Of a DNA stretch of 64,000 nt, positions 1-14,300 are shown piece after piece. The number at the start of each line of letters is the position of its first letter. Position 1 is the first letter of the stretch. Both the position numbers and the translations under genes were made by a program. The notes beneath the pieces were generated by a model. The model saw only the letters and a list, made by a program, of their open reading frames with translations. It had not been told where the DNA came from and ran no database searches. This DNA comes from Scatophagus argus (taxonomy: Eukaryota > Chordata > Actinopteri > Scatophagidae). The stretch is from NCBI RefSeq assembly GCF_020382885.2, contig NC_058516.1, positions 5,922,594 to 5,986,593 on the forward strand. The letters run 5' to 3'.

Positions 1-561
1 TATTAACACATACAGAGGAGGCCAGAGGGAGAGAAAAAAGAAAGCAGAAGAAGAAGAAGAAGAAAGCATCAAAAGAAGAAGGAGGAAGGAAGAAATGAAA
101 AGGTGTGGTCTCAGGAAACAGTAGTGATTCTCTAATGTAGTGATATGGCAAAAATGTACCACAACCATTATTTTCTTGCAAGTTGACATATTGCTTAAAA
201 TTCCACAAAACTTTTCTTAACAAAGAAATATTTCTGTCATTGTTTCTATTGTTTACATCACCCAGCACTAGTGAACACCCTCCTGTGCCTTAAATAAAAG
301 GTACAATCTGGGCCCGTAAAAAGCTTTATGAGGTGATCTGATTGCCCCAAGCTTCGTGTGGATGATTGGGAGTGATGAGGCAGTAAATAAAATGAGAGCA
401 CCTGCTTAAACCAATTTAAGAGGAAAAAGCAGTGAGCTATTCCTGTACCTGTGTGTGCATGTTTGTGTTCTTGTGTGTGTGTGTGTGTGTGTGTGTGTGA
501 AGGCAGGAAACTGTGATTTATGGAATATATTTTCTCTCTGTGTTTGTGTGTGTACACACAC
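1..561. other. cfap47 intron at the left edge; no exon recognised
   Basis: No coding exon could be supported here. Positions 1-105 are strongly purine-rich (GA/GAA runs) on the plus strand. A (TG)n microsatellite fills about 471-499. The last cfap47 exon seen has its donor at 561, so this is intron sequence of that gene and the remaining 3' exons lie off the window. Confidence 0.6.
471..499. repeat. (TG)n microsatellite
   Basis: About 14 uninterrupted TG units on the plus strand in the cfap47 intron downstream of exon 58. Confidence 0.9.
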
Positions 562-1199
562 CTCAGGGCATGTGAAAGTGATCTTTGCCGTGTGTTTCCC
601 CTCTCCAATAGATGAGGGACTAAAACGGACACCAAGCTGGGTGGAGGAATGGGGTTCCACAGTAAGCTGGAACACATGGAACTGCTTTCAAGGGGACAGT
701 ATGGGAAGACAAACACTGCTCACAGAGAAAATCCCTTTAAATCACACTGCTGGGCAAACCACAGCTTTCAATCCGCATATACAGCAAGTCCTCTTCCTCC
801 AACCAACATCCCCGACTTATTGTTTCATATTATTTGTTTGAAGACATGCGTAGAGAGACAATAATCATCTTAGAATGGTGTATAGTTCCTTTCAGAGGTG
901 AAATCCACTGCTGAAACAATCAAATATCCAATGAACAACGAAGAACATCAAAAAATTTCCCCAGGGGCAGGAGCAAAATAACACCAGCTATATGTCATGA
1001 TAAATAAAGCCTGATTTTGAAATAATAGAAAGGAACACTGAGCTGATGGATGTAAGGATGGGGCACAAAGTTGAGTATGTACTAACAATACTTCCTGAAC
1101 CCATTTCCAATTTGAAGTTTCTGGGGTTACTGTTGGCTACACGCAGCTCCAGAGCCTCAGCTGTTGGGTTAACCAAGGGAATGGTCTGTCTGGTCCATC

Positions 1200-1239
<40 letters not shown>

Positions 1240-4200
1240 TTTATTTATAAACAGGGTCTAAGGCTGAACATATTGTATGTGCCATAAGCACCCAAACATT
1301 GCATTTGTAATTTGCTGATTAGCCATTAACTGTTAGCGTGGTAAACTATCTCTCATTAGAAATCCTAGTGTAAAAACTTTTCTTGTAATTCTGACATCGT
1401 TATCATGGTAGACACTATTCTAGCTAAGCTATTCTAGTCACTTGTAAATTCTGTATTTTTGTCCCTATAAGGGTAAGTTTCACATTTTTACATCATACTT
1501 TTTTCCCTGCAAAAAATGTAAGTAGGCTGCCTTTTTGTTTTATACATAAAGGTTACTGCAGGATGAGTCTTCAACCCCAGTAGTGCTGTGCAGAGTCAGC
1601 CTAACACACAACATTGAGGTGTGGGAAAATCCTGAGGATGAGACGGTTGCTATTAACAATTTCATGGTGGAGTGTGTATGTGTGCGCATGCATGCATGCA
1701 TTCATAGCCAATAACCCTGCAGTGTGTTGGTGTGTGCGCACCTACTTGCCCAGCTGACAGCAGACATGTGGCAGTGTGATGACTGGAGGAGGAAGAGCAT
1801 AAAGCTCCAGTCGATACCAAAACTCCCCCACCAGCTCTGACTGGAACAACACACTGGCAGAAAACACACACCAAACTAATGCAAATGCTGTACAAGTAGC
1901 ACAGATTCGTAACATAAGTTACTGGGTATATTCCATCACCAAGTGCTTAGGTGGGGGTCCACAGTATTTTGTATTCCCATTCATGCAGAATACTTTGAGA
2001 TTCAGGGCAAATATGTCTTTTTAGATCACTCACATAAAGGATTTAAAGAACAGGGATCTTCGCTTTAAAAGAGAAACCGTTTTTCTCCCCCTCCGCCCTT
2101 AAAGAAGGTTGTGTCAGCCACAGTGTGGTGAGTCTAACCTGCCTGTGCTCTTCCCTACTCCACCAGGGGAGAACATGGCTTTGTAGGTGAGAGTCTCCCA
2201 TGGGGGAATTGAAAGCCAATTGGCTCCACTGAGGTCATCTCCTTCCAGGTACACATCCAGCATCAGGAGCTGTCCTCGTGGGTTACGGACAGGAATCTCT
2301 AAGGCAACTGAGCTCTGGGAACATTTCAAAGATGATGTTCGTTTTTGTTTTTCCTTGTGATGTTCTCAGTCTTTTGATCTCAGGAGGACACGTTTTTCTA
2401 TGACAGGACCAGTATAAGTCAGTGCGGATATGAATTTTGGAAAGTGTGAGAGCTTTCGCCAACTCAAGCTGCCAACTTGTGTGACTGTACTTTTTCAAAC
2501 AACAGAAACTACTTCAAGTTTTAGATTAAATTTGTCCTCATTTATTAAGGGACCACACTGTGGTTTTGAGCAGGTAACTGCACAGCTGAAAATTGTGTTT
2601 GGTCTCAGGAATTACATATTCTGAGGTGTTCTTGTTTAGAGGTGACTTAAGGTTATGCAAATGTTTGATTATTAAATCCACTCAAGTGTGGTAGTATATT
2701 TCAGAGCTTACCTGAGTAGCACACTGTACATCTATGACCTTGATGGGTGCTGCTGGCTCACAAATTATCTCTAGAGAGAAATGCACCTCATAGCATCCAA
2801 GTACATTTCCTGAATGACAGACACACACATATAAATAGGATACAAAAGCAAACACACGTGTACACACACTTAATATTATAATCAAAAAGAAACAACTTCT
2901 ACTTACCATTGTCTTTGTCTGGCTTTTGTATGTTATCAATTTCAAAAAATGACACATATCCTGAAAGAAAGGTTTTGTTGATTGATTATTTATGTAATCT
3001 ATCATTTAATCCTCATTGAATCCAACTGCAAATATGGAGTAGGCATATACACAAATACTGAAATACAAAATGGCCTGGAGACATGCAACATGACCACTAC
3101 ACAGTACCCACTAAAACCACAGCAAATGTTTAAGCAGGCATTTAGAAACAAAGATTGTATTAGTCTGTGTGCATCTGTTGAGACAAATTTAATGCAATAC
3201 AGCAAACAAATGAAGCCAACATTCAAGGGCAAACACGTTCCATGTCACATAACAAGAAAACCATTACAAACATGCAGCAAGGAGGGAAAAAATCACCTGT
3301 CTGTTTTCCTCGTTTCCATGGTGACACAGCTAGGGTGTACGGAGTGCTGTGACCAGGTTTAATCTCCAGGAAGGGAGTGCCACTGACAATAGATAGGTTT
3401 GTCACCACCTGCAGATATTTGCATGAACATAAAAAAACAAAAGACGAATCAGAATTCTTCCCTGCCACGTGAAAATCAACTTCTGGCCTATGCAAAAAAC
3501 ATGTTTTCCAAGTAGCTCAAAATGAACACAGATGCAAAGATACACAAAGTCAGACTACAAGAAAATCCATCCTTCTCTAGCTCTATATTTTTGCTGTACA
3601 ATGTATCCTCATAACTTTGGTGCTTCTATGACTTTCTCATCCAAAAGGTCAAATTTGTATTGGCCATCACTTTGGTTTGTGCACAACTACCTGTACATTC
3701 CCATCATCCTCAACTACACTTTGTGTTTAGTGCTATTGAGCCATTGTGTACAGCATGGCAAGTACAGCATGAGAGATGTGCTAGCAAGGTAGACTCCCAG
3801 TCTTGTTTGTACACTGTTTTTTGAAAATTCCTTTACAAATGTGCTGTTAATTATGGATGTGTGAATGTGCAAAATTAACGATATTAGCAGGTAGCAATGT
3901 GTGTGGCAGTTATTTTTATGTGTGCTTTTACCTTGAGAGTCAGTTTGTTCTTGCTGTAGTTAGGGATTTCCAACTTTGTATGTGTGGTTTGACCTACAGG
4001 GCAGTGTAGTACCACATGGTCCACAGCCAGGGGGGGCTCTCCCACTCCTCTGAGGGTAAACACGTGCTCAGTACCGTCGCAGTCATTATGTAAGGACAGC
4101 TTGCCCTGTGGGGGTAGGGATAAAGTCGAGACAGTCAAACGCACACAAACTGGTGAAAAGTGTGCACACAGAGGAGCAATGTCAAACAGAGTCATGCTGC

Positions 4201-7200
4201 ATTCAAGAGCTCTCACACTGTCGTGTGGGCTGATGACAGAGACCAGAACAAATAACTATGGGACAAAATAATATTTTTTTTGTCTAGAATGCATTAGACT
4301 GCAGTAGAGGTACAAGTTGTTTTCTCTGCAAAAAAGTGCCTTGCAGTTTTGAGTGTGTGCACACAATACCTATTCCTCACTCTTTGAGAGTCAATTTAGT
4401 AAATGATAGAATATTGTGGGAACCCTCATATTTTATATCTCAGAAAACTAGGCTACTGAGTTACTGCTGTAGTATGCAGAAGAGGTAAACAGACCAACAG
4501 GACTGAATAGCAAAGGGGCTGTCTGCCATGGAATGTCGCATTTCTTCAGCCCTCCCCAAACAGATCAAAAACAGCAACGCATTGGTGGTTCAGTGGTAGA
4601 ATTCTCGCCTGCCACGCGGGAGGCCCGGGTTCGATTCCCGGCCAATGCAGGAACATTTTTCTAACCCTCCTCAGTTTCTCATTTTTGGCTAATACCACAT
4701 AAAGAGACAAAAATATAATACACAATATAATACACACTCCCTCTATGTGCAGGATAAAAAAATGTTTTACTCCCCACAAAATGTGCTGAATTCAGTTCAG
4801 AGAGAAATGTTTTCCCATGCTTTCAGCCATCCAGCCCTGCCTCCTGGGTGAAAAGCCAGCCACAGCATGTCAGAGTGGAAGACAGTAGCTCTCTGGGGTT
4901 GTGATTAACAACATGACACATACAAAGGAACTGTACTGGCACTCCTTTTCACTCTTTACATCTCAGACTTCCTCTTCAACAGTTTGCATCAACACAGACA
5001 CCAAGGAGTACTAGACAGCTTCCTCACATAGTGTAAAAACAATCACCTGAAGCTCAATATCAGCAAGACCAAAGAGATGGTGGCAAACTATTAGAGAAAG
5101 CTGATGTTACAGGAATATAAATGTGTAAGAAAAATGAGGGAGGAGCGATTCATAGTATGAACTAGATATTTTTTTCTGTATATATATTTTACTACTCAAA
5201 TCAGAGCCAAACTCAAGAAACCAAATCAAATCAATGAAAAGAAAAATGGTTGAACTGTCCAATAATTAATACATATATGAAAGAAGTGAGGTATTCATTC
5301 ATCACAGTAAGGCATCAGCTACAATCCTAAATTGCTGGTCATTGTTATAAAAAAGGCTTTTTTTCAAAAACTGAAAGCTCAGTTGCTGTAAAGAAAAAAT
5401 GTCTGTTGTGCTTCTTAGAAAAGCACTGGATGGAAGATGATGCTGGTCACAGAGAACGCTTAAATTCCCAGACATCATCTTAACAGCCACACAGGCCAAA
5501 CAGCATGCTGCTGTTTGTGGCACTGAGATAAGTGGTCGTAGTTGAGCTGAGTGTTCCATAAGAGGATGGAACGGAGGAGGCTAATGAGACGAAAAGCCAA
5601 ATATGAGGGCTTGCTGGATGAGCGCTGGCAGCAGGGGATTTTCAAAGTGGGCTCTCTGCTAAGTGTTGCTGATGTTGAATTATCCTGAACGTACACTAAC
5701 TCAAAGACACTGCCGAATTGTATGTTCTGTCACAAAGTGTATTAGAAACAAGAAGGAGGACAGACAAGGTAGACAAGGAAGGACAAAGGAGAAGGAAGAC
5801 AGATCGCATGTCAAGAAAATACAAAGAAACAATGAACTCAAAACAAGAAAACGATTACCATTACGATGCATTGTGCAGAAGGGTGAAAGGTGAGGGGATA
5901 GCAGCCTCTTGTCCCAGCTGGCACATTCACAACCTTTGGGCCAGAGAATCCTTCACCACACACTTCAGCTTGCATTTTCCAGTCTCGGTGGGTCTCATTG
6001 TGCTGTCAGAGATACATAGGTCTGATAATGTAACTTGAACCCACTGATTTTTCAGGACTACCATTATAATAGGATGTACTTTTCTTTACGAAAACTTTTA
6101 ATATGCTAGTTTCAGTCAAGAGACGCAGTTAATCAAAGATATATTTCAACCATGCTTTTTGATTGCTGCATATCCAGGATTACAACTGCTTTCCAAGAAA
6201 ACAGTTTCTCATTATGGAGGAAATAATATTCATCATTCATAATTTATCAAATGCTTTTAGTTCAGCTCTTAATAAGTAGCACACACAGACTGATTAATAT
6301 ATTTTCTCTGGTCCCTCACCAGTGGTATGTCTTGTGTGACTGAACTGTGAGCAGGTGAACTGAAGTCCAAGTGGATGGTTTCTCCCTGTGGTCACAAATG
6401 AGATTTTGATAACACTAACCATAAACCAAACTAACCAACAAGCAACTCAGAATTTTCTTAACATACACGTTACTGATATTTACTTGTGCAGTAACCAGCG
6501 CCTCTAGTACATAGACCCTGGTATCACGCCAGGACCTCAGGACAACCTGACATGTAAACTGCCCCACAGAGTCTGCCTGGAACCTCAATGGCATATCCAC
6601 ACACCCACAGTCTGTTTAAAAAGAGGGAAGAGGAGGAGGTGGATAATAAAATGTTGACTGTTAATTGACTATAATAAAATGACATGAACATAACTGATAA
6701 TATTGGGGCAACTTTCCCAGGGCATTAAGAACTGATAGAGGAACTCAGGAACTACCTGCATATCCACCAAAGCAACCTGGAACTATATCTAGTCCAGTCT
6801 AGTAATGTACAGTATTTCCAGATGTTAAATAGTGTTCCTTATTCATGAGCAGTACTTTCTAAATGTTTAGCTTGTATAGAATTTATAGATAAGTCAAAAA
6901 ATGTGAGTCAAAAACAAACACAATAGACATCTATCAGCTTTGCTGTCAATTTATCCCAGTGGCCACTCGCAGTACTGCAACAAAAAAAATCCCCCACAGT
7001 TAACCAAACCAAACCTTAACCTAAACCAAAAGCATGTTAACCAAAAGACCTGCATTGTAAAAGAGATGAATATAAAACATCACACTGTAAAAAAGGTCTG
7101 TTAACTTTAGTTTTGGATGATATAAGTGGGTGAGTGGAAACACACAGTTGTGGCCAGCTGAAGAGAAATGTTACACACAACAAGGAAATAAACCCAAAAA

Positions 7201-10200
7201 TGTTTTTTGAGATGAGAGTGAACCAGTTCATTCATTAGAGCTACTTGCACATCAATCAGGCAACAGTAAATACATTAAATACATTAAATACAGTAAATAC
7301 GGTTTTTCCTCCATCTGTGCCATTGGTCTAACTTGCCAGGTTCTTTGGCAGAAATGGAAATACAAACAGGAACATATGAAAGGGACTTTTATTTCCTAGT
7401 TTTGTTTCCTTTCTGTTGGTTTGAAACCAAATGACATTTATTTACTGATCAACGTGTCAGTCAGTCAATACTGTTTTATCAATGGTATGCAAAAAAATCT
7501 TCTCCTGTATGGGAATCCAGGTATTTATGTGTGTGTGTGTCTGTGTGTGTACCTGCAGGATTCTCCCATGGTATGTTGGTGCCTTCTTTAACAGGTATTG
7601 AAACAGTACTAGGTAAAGTGAAGTATTGTGGTAAAGAAACCTCCACACTGTATTCTACTTGCTTACTGTGCTGAATATCTCTCAGCAGTGTGGCCTGACA
7701 GGAGACAGAAGAAAAGGGATTAGCAAGTCACATGTGGACATGCCAGCCTGTATACCCAAAGATTTGCTTTCCAGTGTTTTGTGTGTGTGTGTGTGTGTGT
7801 ATGTTTACCTGTTGTTTGATGAGCTTGCGAGCAGCAGTGTTTACCCTCACGGTGCTGCTATGCAAAGTGTGTGTTAGCATCCGTCTCCTGTATTCGTCAG
7901 CACTCATGCTGTACTGACCCCAGATGGCCAGAGCCTGCTCCCAGGCCATATTGATCAGCGGCACATGCACCACCTCCTCACACACCTGCCCCACCTTGCA
8001 GTGTAGATTTAGCACTGATACACACACAGTTGGGTCTATTAGTGGCAAAAACATAAATGCTGATCATTTGATTCACTATTCACTATACATACACTACTTC
8101 GCATTTTTGTGACAGCTTAAGAGCCGATGTTACTGCAGGTGTCTCTTATGATAAAGAACCCAAAAGTAAAGTATGTCTATTGAAGAAAATAATACTCAAA
8201 ATACATAATACATGATTTTCACCTTTTTGGCTTTAAAACAGACACATGCATTGAAATGTTTTATGATGAAATGATGTAAAGAGGTGTGAGGTCTTCAAAA
8301 AATAACATGTTCTACTTGGATTGTGCTATGATGCCCTAAAATGCTTTATGAGCAAACTTTTAGTGGTTTGCCTACCAGTGGTGTTGGAGATAGAGACCAT
8401 GTTAGAACTGGGCCTTGCAGTGAGAGGGGAAGGAGGAGGCAACTGTGCTTTGGCTTTTACCATGTAAACCATATCTCCCACCTGACAGGCCACAGAGACA
8501 GATATGCTTGTGAATAAATGAGGGTCACTGTGTTTGAAGACTCCATATAATAAAACATGAATACTTGTGTTAAATATGCCATTTGGTCTTCGCACCTGTT
8601 CTTAAACTTTGACTTTACTATTCTGCATAAATACACTTACCAGTGGGCAAACAAGCAGCACAGAGCAGTACTTCGTGCCTGGGCAGAAGGGCAGGTAGTG
8701 GATGTTCAGAGTGTCTGCTTGGCCTGCCTTCAGAAAAACACTGTTCACTGCACTGAGGAACTCACTGCCTTCACCATCTGGACACACACAAAAACATATA
8801 TAGACAACAACCAAACAGACATGAGTAAAGGTAGTATACGAAAACTGTTATTAATTCAGTACAGAGTACAGAGCATGTGTGTTCGTACTTACTGAGTTCT
8901 GAGCACTTCTCTTCCATCTCCTCCGCACAGCTGTTGTATGAACTCATCTTCTCTATGCTAACAGAAGGAATCAGAGGAAAGGAAATCATTCATAGCACAT
9001 GGATATTAGACTACACAAGCCGATTCAGGTGCACCATGTATGACCTCAGTCCTACTTCAAATCCTCACAATGAACTTCTGATTAGGAAGTGGAGCTGGAA
9101 TGTTTTGCTTTGAAGATGTTTCAGATGGTGAGAGATGCATACTAACCAGCTACACTTAATGACAACACAGCACCCTCATGGGGAGCAACCTCACACTTTA
9201 CTTCACCCTCTGACCAGCAGGAGGAACACCCTGTCTTTTCAACAAATAAACAGGCTGTTTCAACCCAATTCCTGATACTGAGCTAATCTAACCGGCTGCT
9301 GTCTGTAGCTTCATATTCAACACATATGAAAGTGGTACAGATCTTCTCATCTAACTTGTCACAAAAAAGCTGAGAGCTGTCAAAATATTTCTTTAACTGT
9401 GTGCGTACTGTGTGGGTACACAGAGTGTGTCTTTGAAAGTAAGTAGAAGGTATGTTTTAGCTATGTCTGGGTGCTGAGAACAGTGCATGTGTTACTTGGC
9501 TTTGGAGGAGGCCTGGTGAACGAGGCTGTCTTTTTTCTTTTCATGCTCCAGTGGGTCGAAAGGAGACTCCACCAGCACCACCCTACAACACACACACAGG
9601 GAACAGTGAGGTCTGAATTCAGCAATATATCAGAAAAATACATACCTTCCTGGAACTTTGTCTGTACGAAACCTCACAGAAAGTTACCATATCTAAAACC
9701 AGATAACATCAAAGCTATCTGGACAGATTCTAGTTGCTAGAAAATATGTTTTTGTAATAGGGGTGCACAGAACCTTCAAATCCTTTTGGCCAAAAGGGGA
9801 TTCTTAATAGTCACAATTTGTGAACACAGACATGAACACCTACCTGAACTTAGCTTCTTTGTTGAAAGGGTTAGTTATGGGCACTTGGATCACTTTCAGC
9901 TGATAGCATGGAGACTTGCACTTGACAGTGTTCTAAGGGGAGGCAGTAGGAAGAAAACAGTCTGTCATCTAGTTATTGGTTTAAAGCTGTAGCTATCCAC
10001 ACAAGGCCTTCAGCCTTCAGAAACACACTGTACTCAAAACCATGTGTGAGACACAGCACGCATGGTGCTGTCACTCACACATGGTGAAGAGGGGTTTAGT
10101 CAGAGGGTTAGCAAGCTATCAACAAACCAGTAAGTGAGGCTTGTAGCCAACTACAGTGGTGCAGATAACTTTAGTGTGACAGTCGGTCAACCCCCTTAGG

Positions 10201-11392
10201 GAATTACACTCACTGTGGGTGTGATGTGACTGACGTGGGTCTTCAGATTGAAGGCGAGAGTGGTGCCACACAGGCCAAAAGGACAGCTGGAGATGAGCAG
10301 AAGGACTGCTTCCATTGGCTGCATGAAGGAGCAGCTGTACTGGACCGTCAGTTCAGTGCTCGCCCTGTGAAAATCACCACAGCCAACAGACAGTCATCTG
10401 ATAATTTGGTCTCTGTTCTGTAGGAACCAGAATGATCTGCACAGTGCTTTATAATGCTGTTATTTTTATGTATAACAAGCAATTTTGGGTTGTGACAGCA
10501 ATGAATCAACAACTTTCAAAACTGTTTTTCTACATAATAGCATTGTCCTTAAAGACAGCATTTCTGAGAGTAAAGCTACAGTAGGGATTCAAAATGGGAC
10601 ATGGGCTATTTTTATAGAAAGGCCTCACTTGAGAGCAAAACTGGTACATTTTAATGAGCTACAGTCTCAGGGCAAAACTAAATTAACTCAACTAGGATTC
10701 TGAATAACTGAAAAACTGAGCACACTGCAGAGAGTTTCTTCTTTACAGGGCACAGGTCTTCTCAAAACAAGATATTTTGGAAGTGTAGATGCAAAGACAG
10801 CACTTCTTCACTAACAATACCAGTTACAGTTAAATCTTTATTGTTGATGCACACTACAAAGGAAAGGACCATTGTTTCGTAATTATAACTTCATCAAACA
10901 AGAATCTTCTAAGATAATTTAACCTGGAAAAATAAGCCTGTAAATACTTGATTATGTATGTATGTGTCCTGAACAGACACTGCATAAAAACTAGTATGGA
11001 ACTGATGAGAAATTTTAATTAGTTACTGTGTCTAGTGATTTTTTTTATGTGCACACTGCAGATATCCCAGAATGTCACAGTGACAACGAAGCGATTTATG
11101 TCAGGCATAAAACTGTATTTACAATGTATACATGCGTATGTACAGAACTCTAAGCGATGCAAGACACAGTACAAACAAAACCTGGTTTCTTGAAAGCTTT
11201 GTACAAATTTGCTTGTTTCTTGGCATCATACTGTCAATAAACGTGCATAGTGTTTTTAATTTTCTGAGTAAAAACATACTTTGGAGGAATGGTGACAGCA
11301 AATCCATCAGGGAGGGAGAAGAGATGGGCATCCTTTCCTAAGAGGAAGGCTTGGTATTTGACAGCCTTAGAAGATGGGCTTTTCAGACGCAC
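562..11392 (-). CDS. cfap47: cfap47 exons 40-58: C-terminal MSP-like units (residues about 1895-2672, incomplete)
   Basis: Exons in transcript order: 11280-11392, 10214-10364, 9844-9932, 9496-9582, 8893-8957, 8641-8777, 8376-8481, 7809-8014, 7553-7694, 6484-6611, 6320-6385, 5859-6002, 3932-4105, 3297-3408, 2712-2809, 2139-2314, 1746-1853, 1087-1198, 562-681. Clear MSP strands include GTEHVFTLRGVGEPP (3932-4105) and SELVGEFWYRLELYALPPP (1746-1853). The acceptor of exon 56 was set at 1853 because only that gives the right phase and the strand SVLFQSELVGEFW. The donor of exon 57 was set at 1086 (gttagt) for the same reason. The first base of exon 58 is uncertain by 3 nt (681 or 684). Confidence 0.78.
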
Positions 11393-14300
11393 CTGAAGCA
11401 CCAACACCCACACAGTGACAGACAGAAACACAAAGAAATAGCCACACTCTATGAATATAAACACAGGCGAGCACAACCACAAACGCGTAGACAAATGCTG
11501 CTGCCAAAGAACAATACAACAGTGAAATCCATCTTCCTTAGTACAGACCAACTGACATCTGTTTTTGTTGGGCTCATAATATGGCTTAACCTGACAGTGC
11601 GGATCATTACCCAAATATATATTTGTCTGCATTTGTAATCCTGTTAGTGTGTGTGGGGGGGGTGTCTATAATCCTATTAATGTGTGTGTGTGTGTGTCTC
11701 TCTATAATCTTGTTAATGTGTGTATGTGTTTGATCCTAGTTTGCAGTGTTTGTACGCCTGTGTGTGTAATTATCTGTCCAGGATGTTATTTTCCAAACCA
11801 TTTTCAGTCTCAGTGGGCATGAATTTGATTTTAACAAGGCATGCAGTTCAATTATCATTTAGACATCTTAAGATTCAAGTCTGTGCTGTGTGTGTGCATT
11901 GTATGCATGTGTGTGCGTAATACCTGTTTGCTGAAAGTGCTGTGAAGGCTTCCTGAGAGTGTTATGGTGTGCAGTGGCAGGTACTGAGGCAGCTTCTCAT
12001 AAAGGTGAACACACAGCATTAACATCTGTACTGGATTAGGGTCTGATAAGTCTGTGGGCTGAACACACAAAACACACAAAACACTCAGACACTGAGACAT
12101 ACAAGTCCATAACAGAAAGTGCTGGCTGATCTCTGACATTTTCAACTTGATATATTTAACATCTCCAGCTATGCTAAAAAGGAAAATAACTGATGCAACA
12201 AATGCAGATCATAAAGCTGACTCAGAGCTAATGACTAAACCAAGTCATAGTCAAGAATTGCATGTCCAAGAAGCGAGAAAAATGTGTGGAATAAAACCAG
12301 ATTATATCTAACTTTGTAGAAAACAATGTTTCCATGTGGCTGTTTGATTTTAACGCTGGTTACGTCTGAAGTGGTGTTAAACCTGAAAATTTACATGACC
12401 AAACCAGGTTCATCTGGAAGAATAAGTTTCCATTGTAAATTAGATCAGACCGATTTAAACTTCCTGGCGATAAGTTTGATTTAACTTAAGCTTGCTGGTT
12501 TAAAAGGCAGCCTTGCTGTGTAAAACAACCTTCAGATCCCATCTGGTATTTTACCTGTACATCAAGGTTGAGTTGAAGTGAAGTTAAGGCTTGGGACACT
12601 ATGATGTTGTTGTGAAAAATCTGCTCCAGGCTGGTAGTTGTGGTGTACATCCTCCAAAAGTGGCTGTAGATCTAATCAAAAACAAAGAGGGTAAAAGGGA
12701 TCTAAAACTACAATAGGGTTTATCTGTAACTCCTCGCATTCATTTGGATCATCTCTCTACTTTCTCTCTGGTTGCCTGTTGCCCTTTACTTAGTGGCAAT
12801 ACGTGCTCTGTAAATCTAATTTTTGAAGTCATGCTCGCTCTCTCTCACTGTCAGACACACACATACACACACACACAAGCGGTTCTTAGCATGATAACAG
12901 GCTCTCCTAATCTTGTTCAGGAATAATTGTGTCCTCATCACATCAATCACAGTGCCACTTACAGACATTAACCACCATCCCTCATTGACTCTCACACACT
13001 GAAGAGGGTCCACACAAAACTCTACAGTACATGCAATACACACACACCAGGTAAGGGCAGTAGGCAGCAAGCAGAGCAGCTAGTACCAGCCCATCTGTCA
13101 AGTCCAGGTCAAAATTCACTATCCAGCGTGCTGATGGGACACCACCTGCAAACCATTACCACACAGAAATTACCAATCAGTCAGTCATACATATTAAGAC
13201 ATCAAAAGGACACTGAAATTAAAATAAATCAACTTCATCCTGACAGAAGGATATTGAATTATAATAAAATATGCTCCAGGTATTGAAGAAATGCTTTAAC
13301 AAGGTCTAAGTTCAGAAAGGGTGGAGTTTATTGAAAAAAGAAAATGAAGTTTAAGAAAAATGAAAAAAATAATATTTAAAAATAGAATAGGGAGTTGTCA
13401 AGAAATGATGAGAAATACCAAAAATAAACTTTTCTTATAGATCACAGAGTGAAAAAGAAGGTCAAATAGAAAGATCCTCTACTGTGAGAACTGCTCTCTT
13501 CAGGACCATAGAGCCCTACAGAATAGGGCTCAGTCCACTTGTTATTGTAATGAGGTGTTACAGAGTGGAATCTCTTCCTCTACAAATGATCTTTGATTGA
13601 GTACAGACACACAAACCATACCACAGCCAAGTTTCTTCCATCCAAATTAGACACAGAATTAACAATAAGTGGTGTCGTTTGTCAAGATAAGCAGCCAAAG
13701 CAATGGTCAGTGCCGGTTAAAAACGAGACACTGTCACTGTTCATTCTGCATTCATTGCACACCAGCCTTTTTAGCACCAAGAGCATGCCACTCTGGATTT
13801 CACTGTACACAGTGTACAAGCATGCGGCAAATAAACCCTTTGAACTTTGAATCTTCAAAAGAAAAAAGTTCTACATGGGAGTACTTGCCATGTATCCTAC
13901 CTGCTCCCCACACAGTCTCTCTCATGCTCTGGTAGTGCATGTTGAGCCATAAGAGCAGCTGGAGTTCCCACGACGAATAGACGTTACTGGCCAGTGGCTG
14001 TGAGCTGAAGGGGAGGATTCCATCCACGTTTTTGCTATTCAAAGTTGTGCTCAGACTGCTCTCGGACACGCGACACAACACCAGCACCTGTGCTTGTGCA
14101 AATGAATATTCAAGTACTGGTATTTAACAAGATAAGACTGACACTTTGCACTACTCAGAAAGGACCAGAAAGTTTTCTTTCACCTTATATATTTGCAGCA
14201 GCACGTCAGTCCAGGATCGTTTGCTCAGAGACTCATAGTCAACACAACTGTTGTCCAGACCATGTTCTTCTCCATCTGACTAAAAGAAACACGTGAGTGT

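Larger units (their letters stand above)
4106..5858 (-). other. cfap47 intron 51 (1.75 kb) holding a tRNA gene and a LINE fragment
   Basis: Exons 51 (5859-6002) and 52 (3932-4105) join directly in phase 0, giving ...CIVM-GKLSLHND, so no exon is missing here. The intron contains an intact tRNA-Gly gene on the opposite strand and a degraded reverse-transcriptase fragment. Nothing else is recognisable in 5095-5858. Confidence 0.7.

Noticed and set aside
258-716. Open frames containing long Thr-His or Val-Cys runs, here and near 17800, 19200, 25300 and 61600
   Set aside because: They are translations of CA/TG microsatellites.
5302-5696. Minus-strand open frames in cfap47 intron 51
   Set aside because: Exons 51 and 52 join in phase and in MSP register without them.
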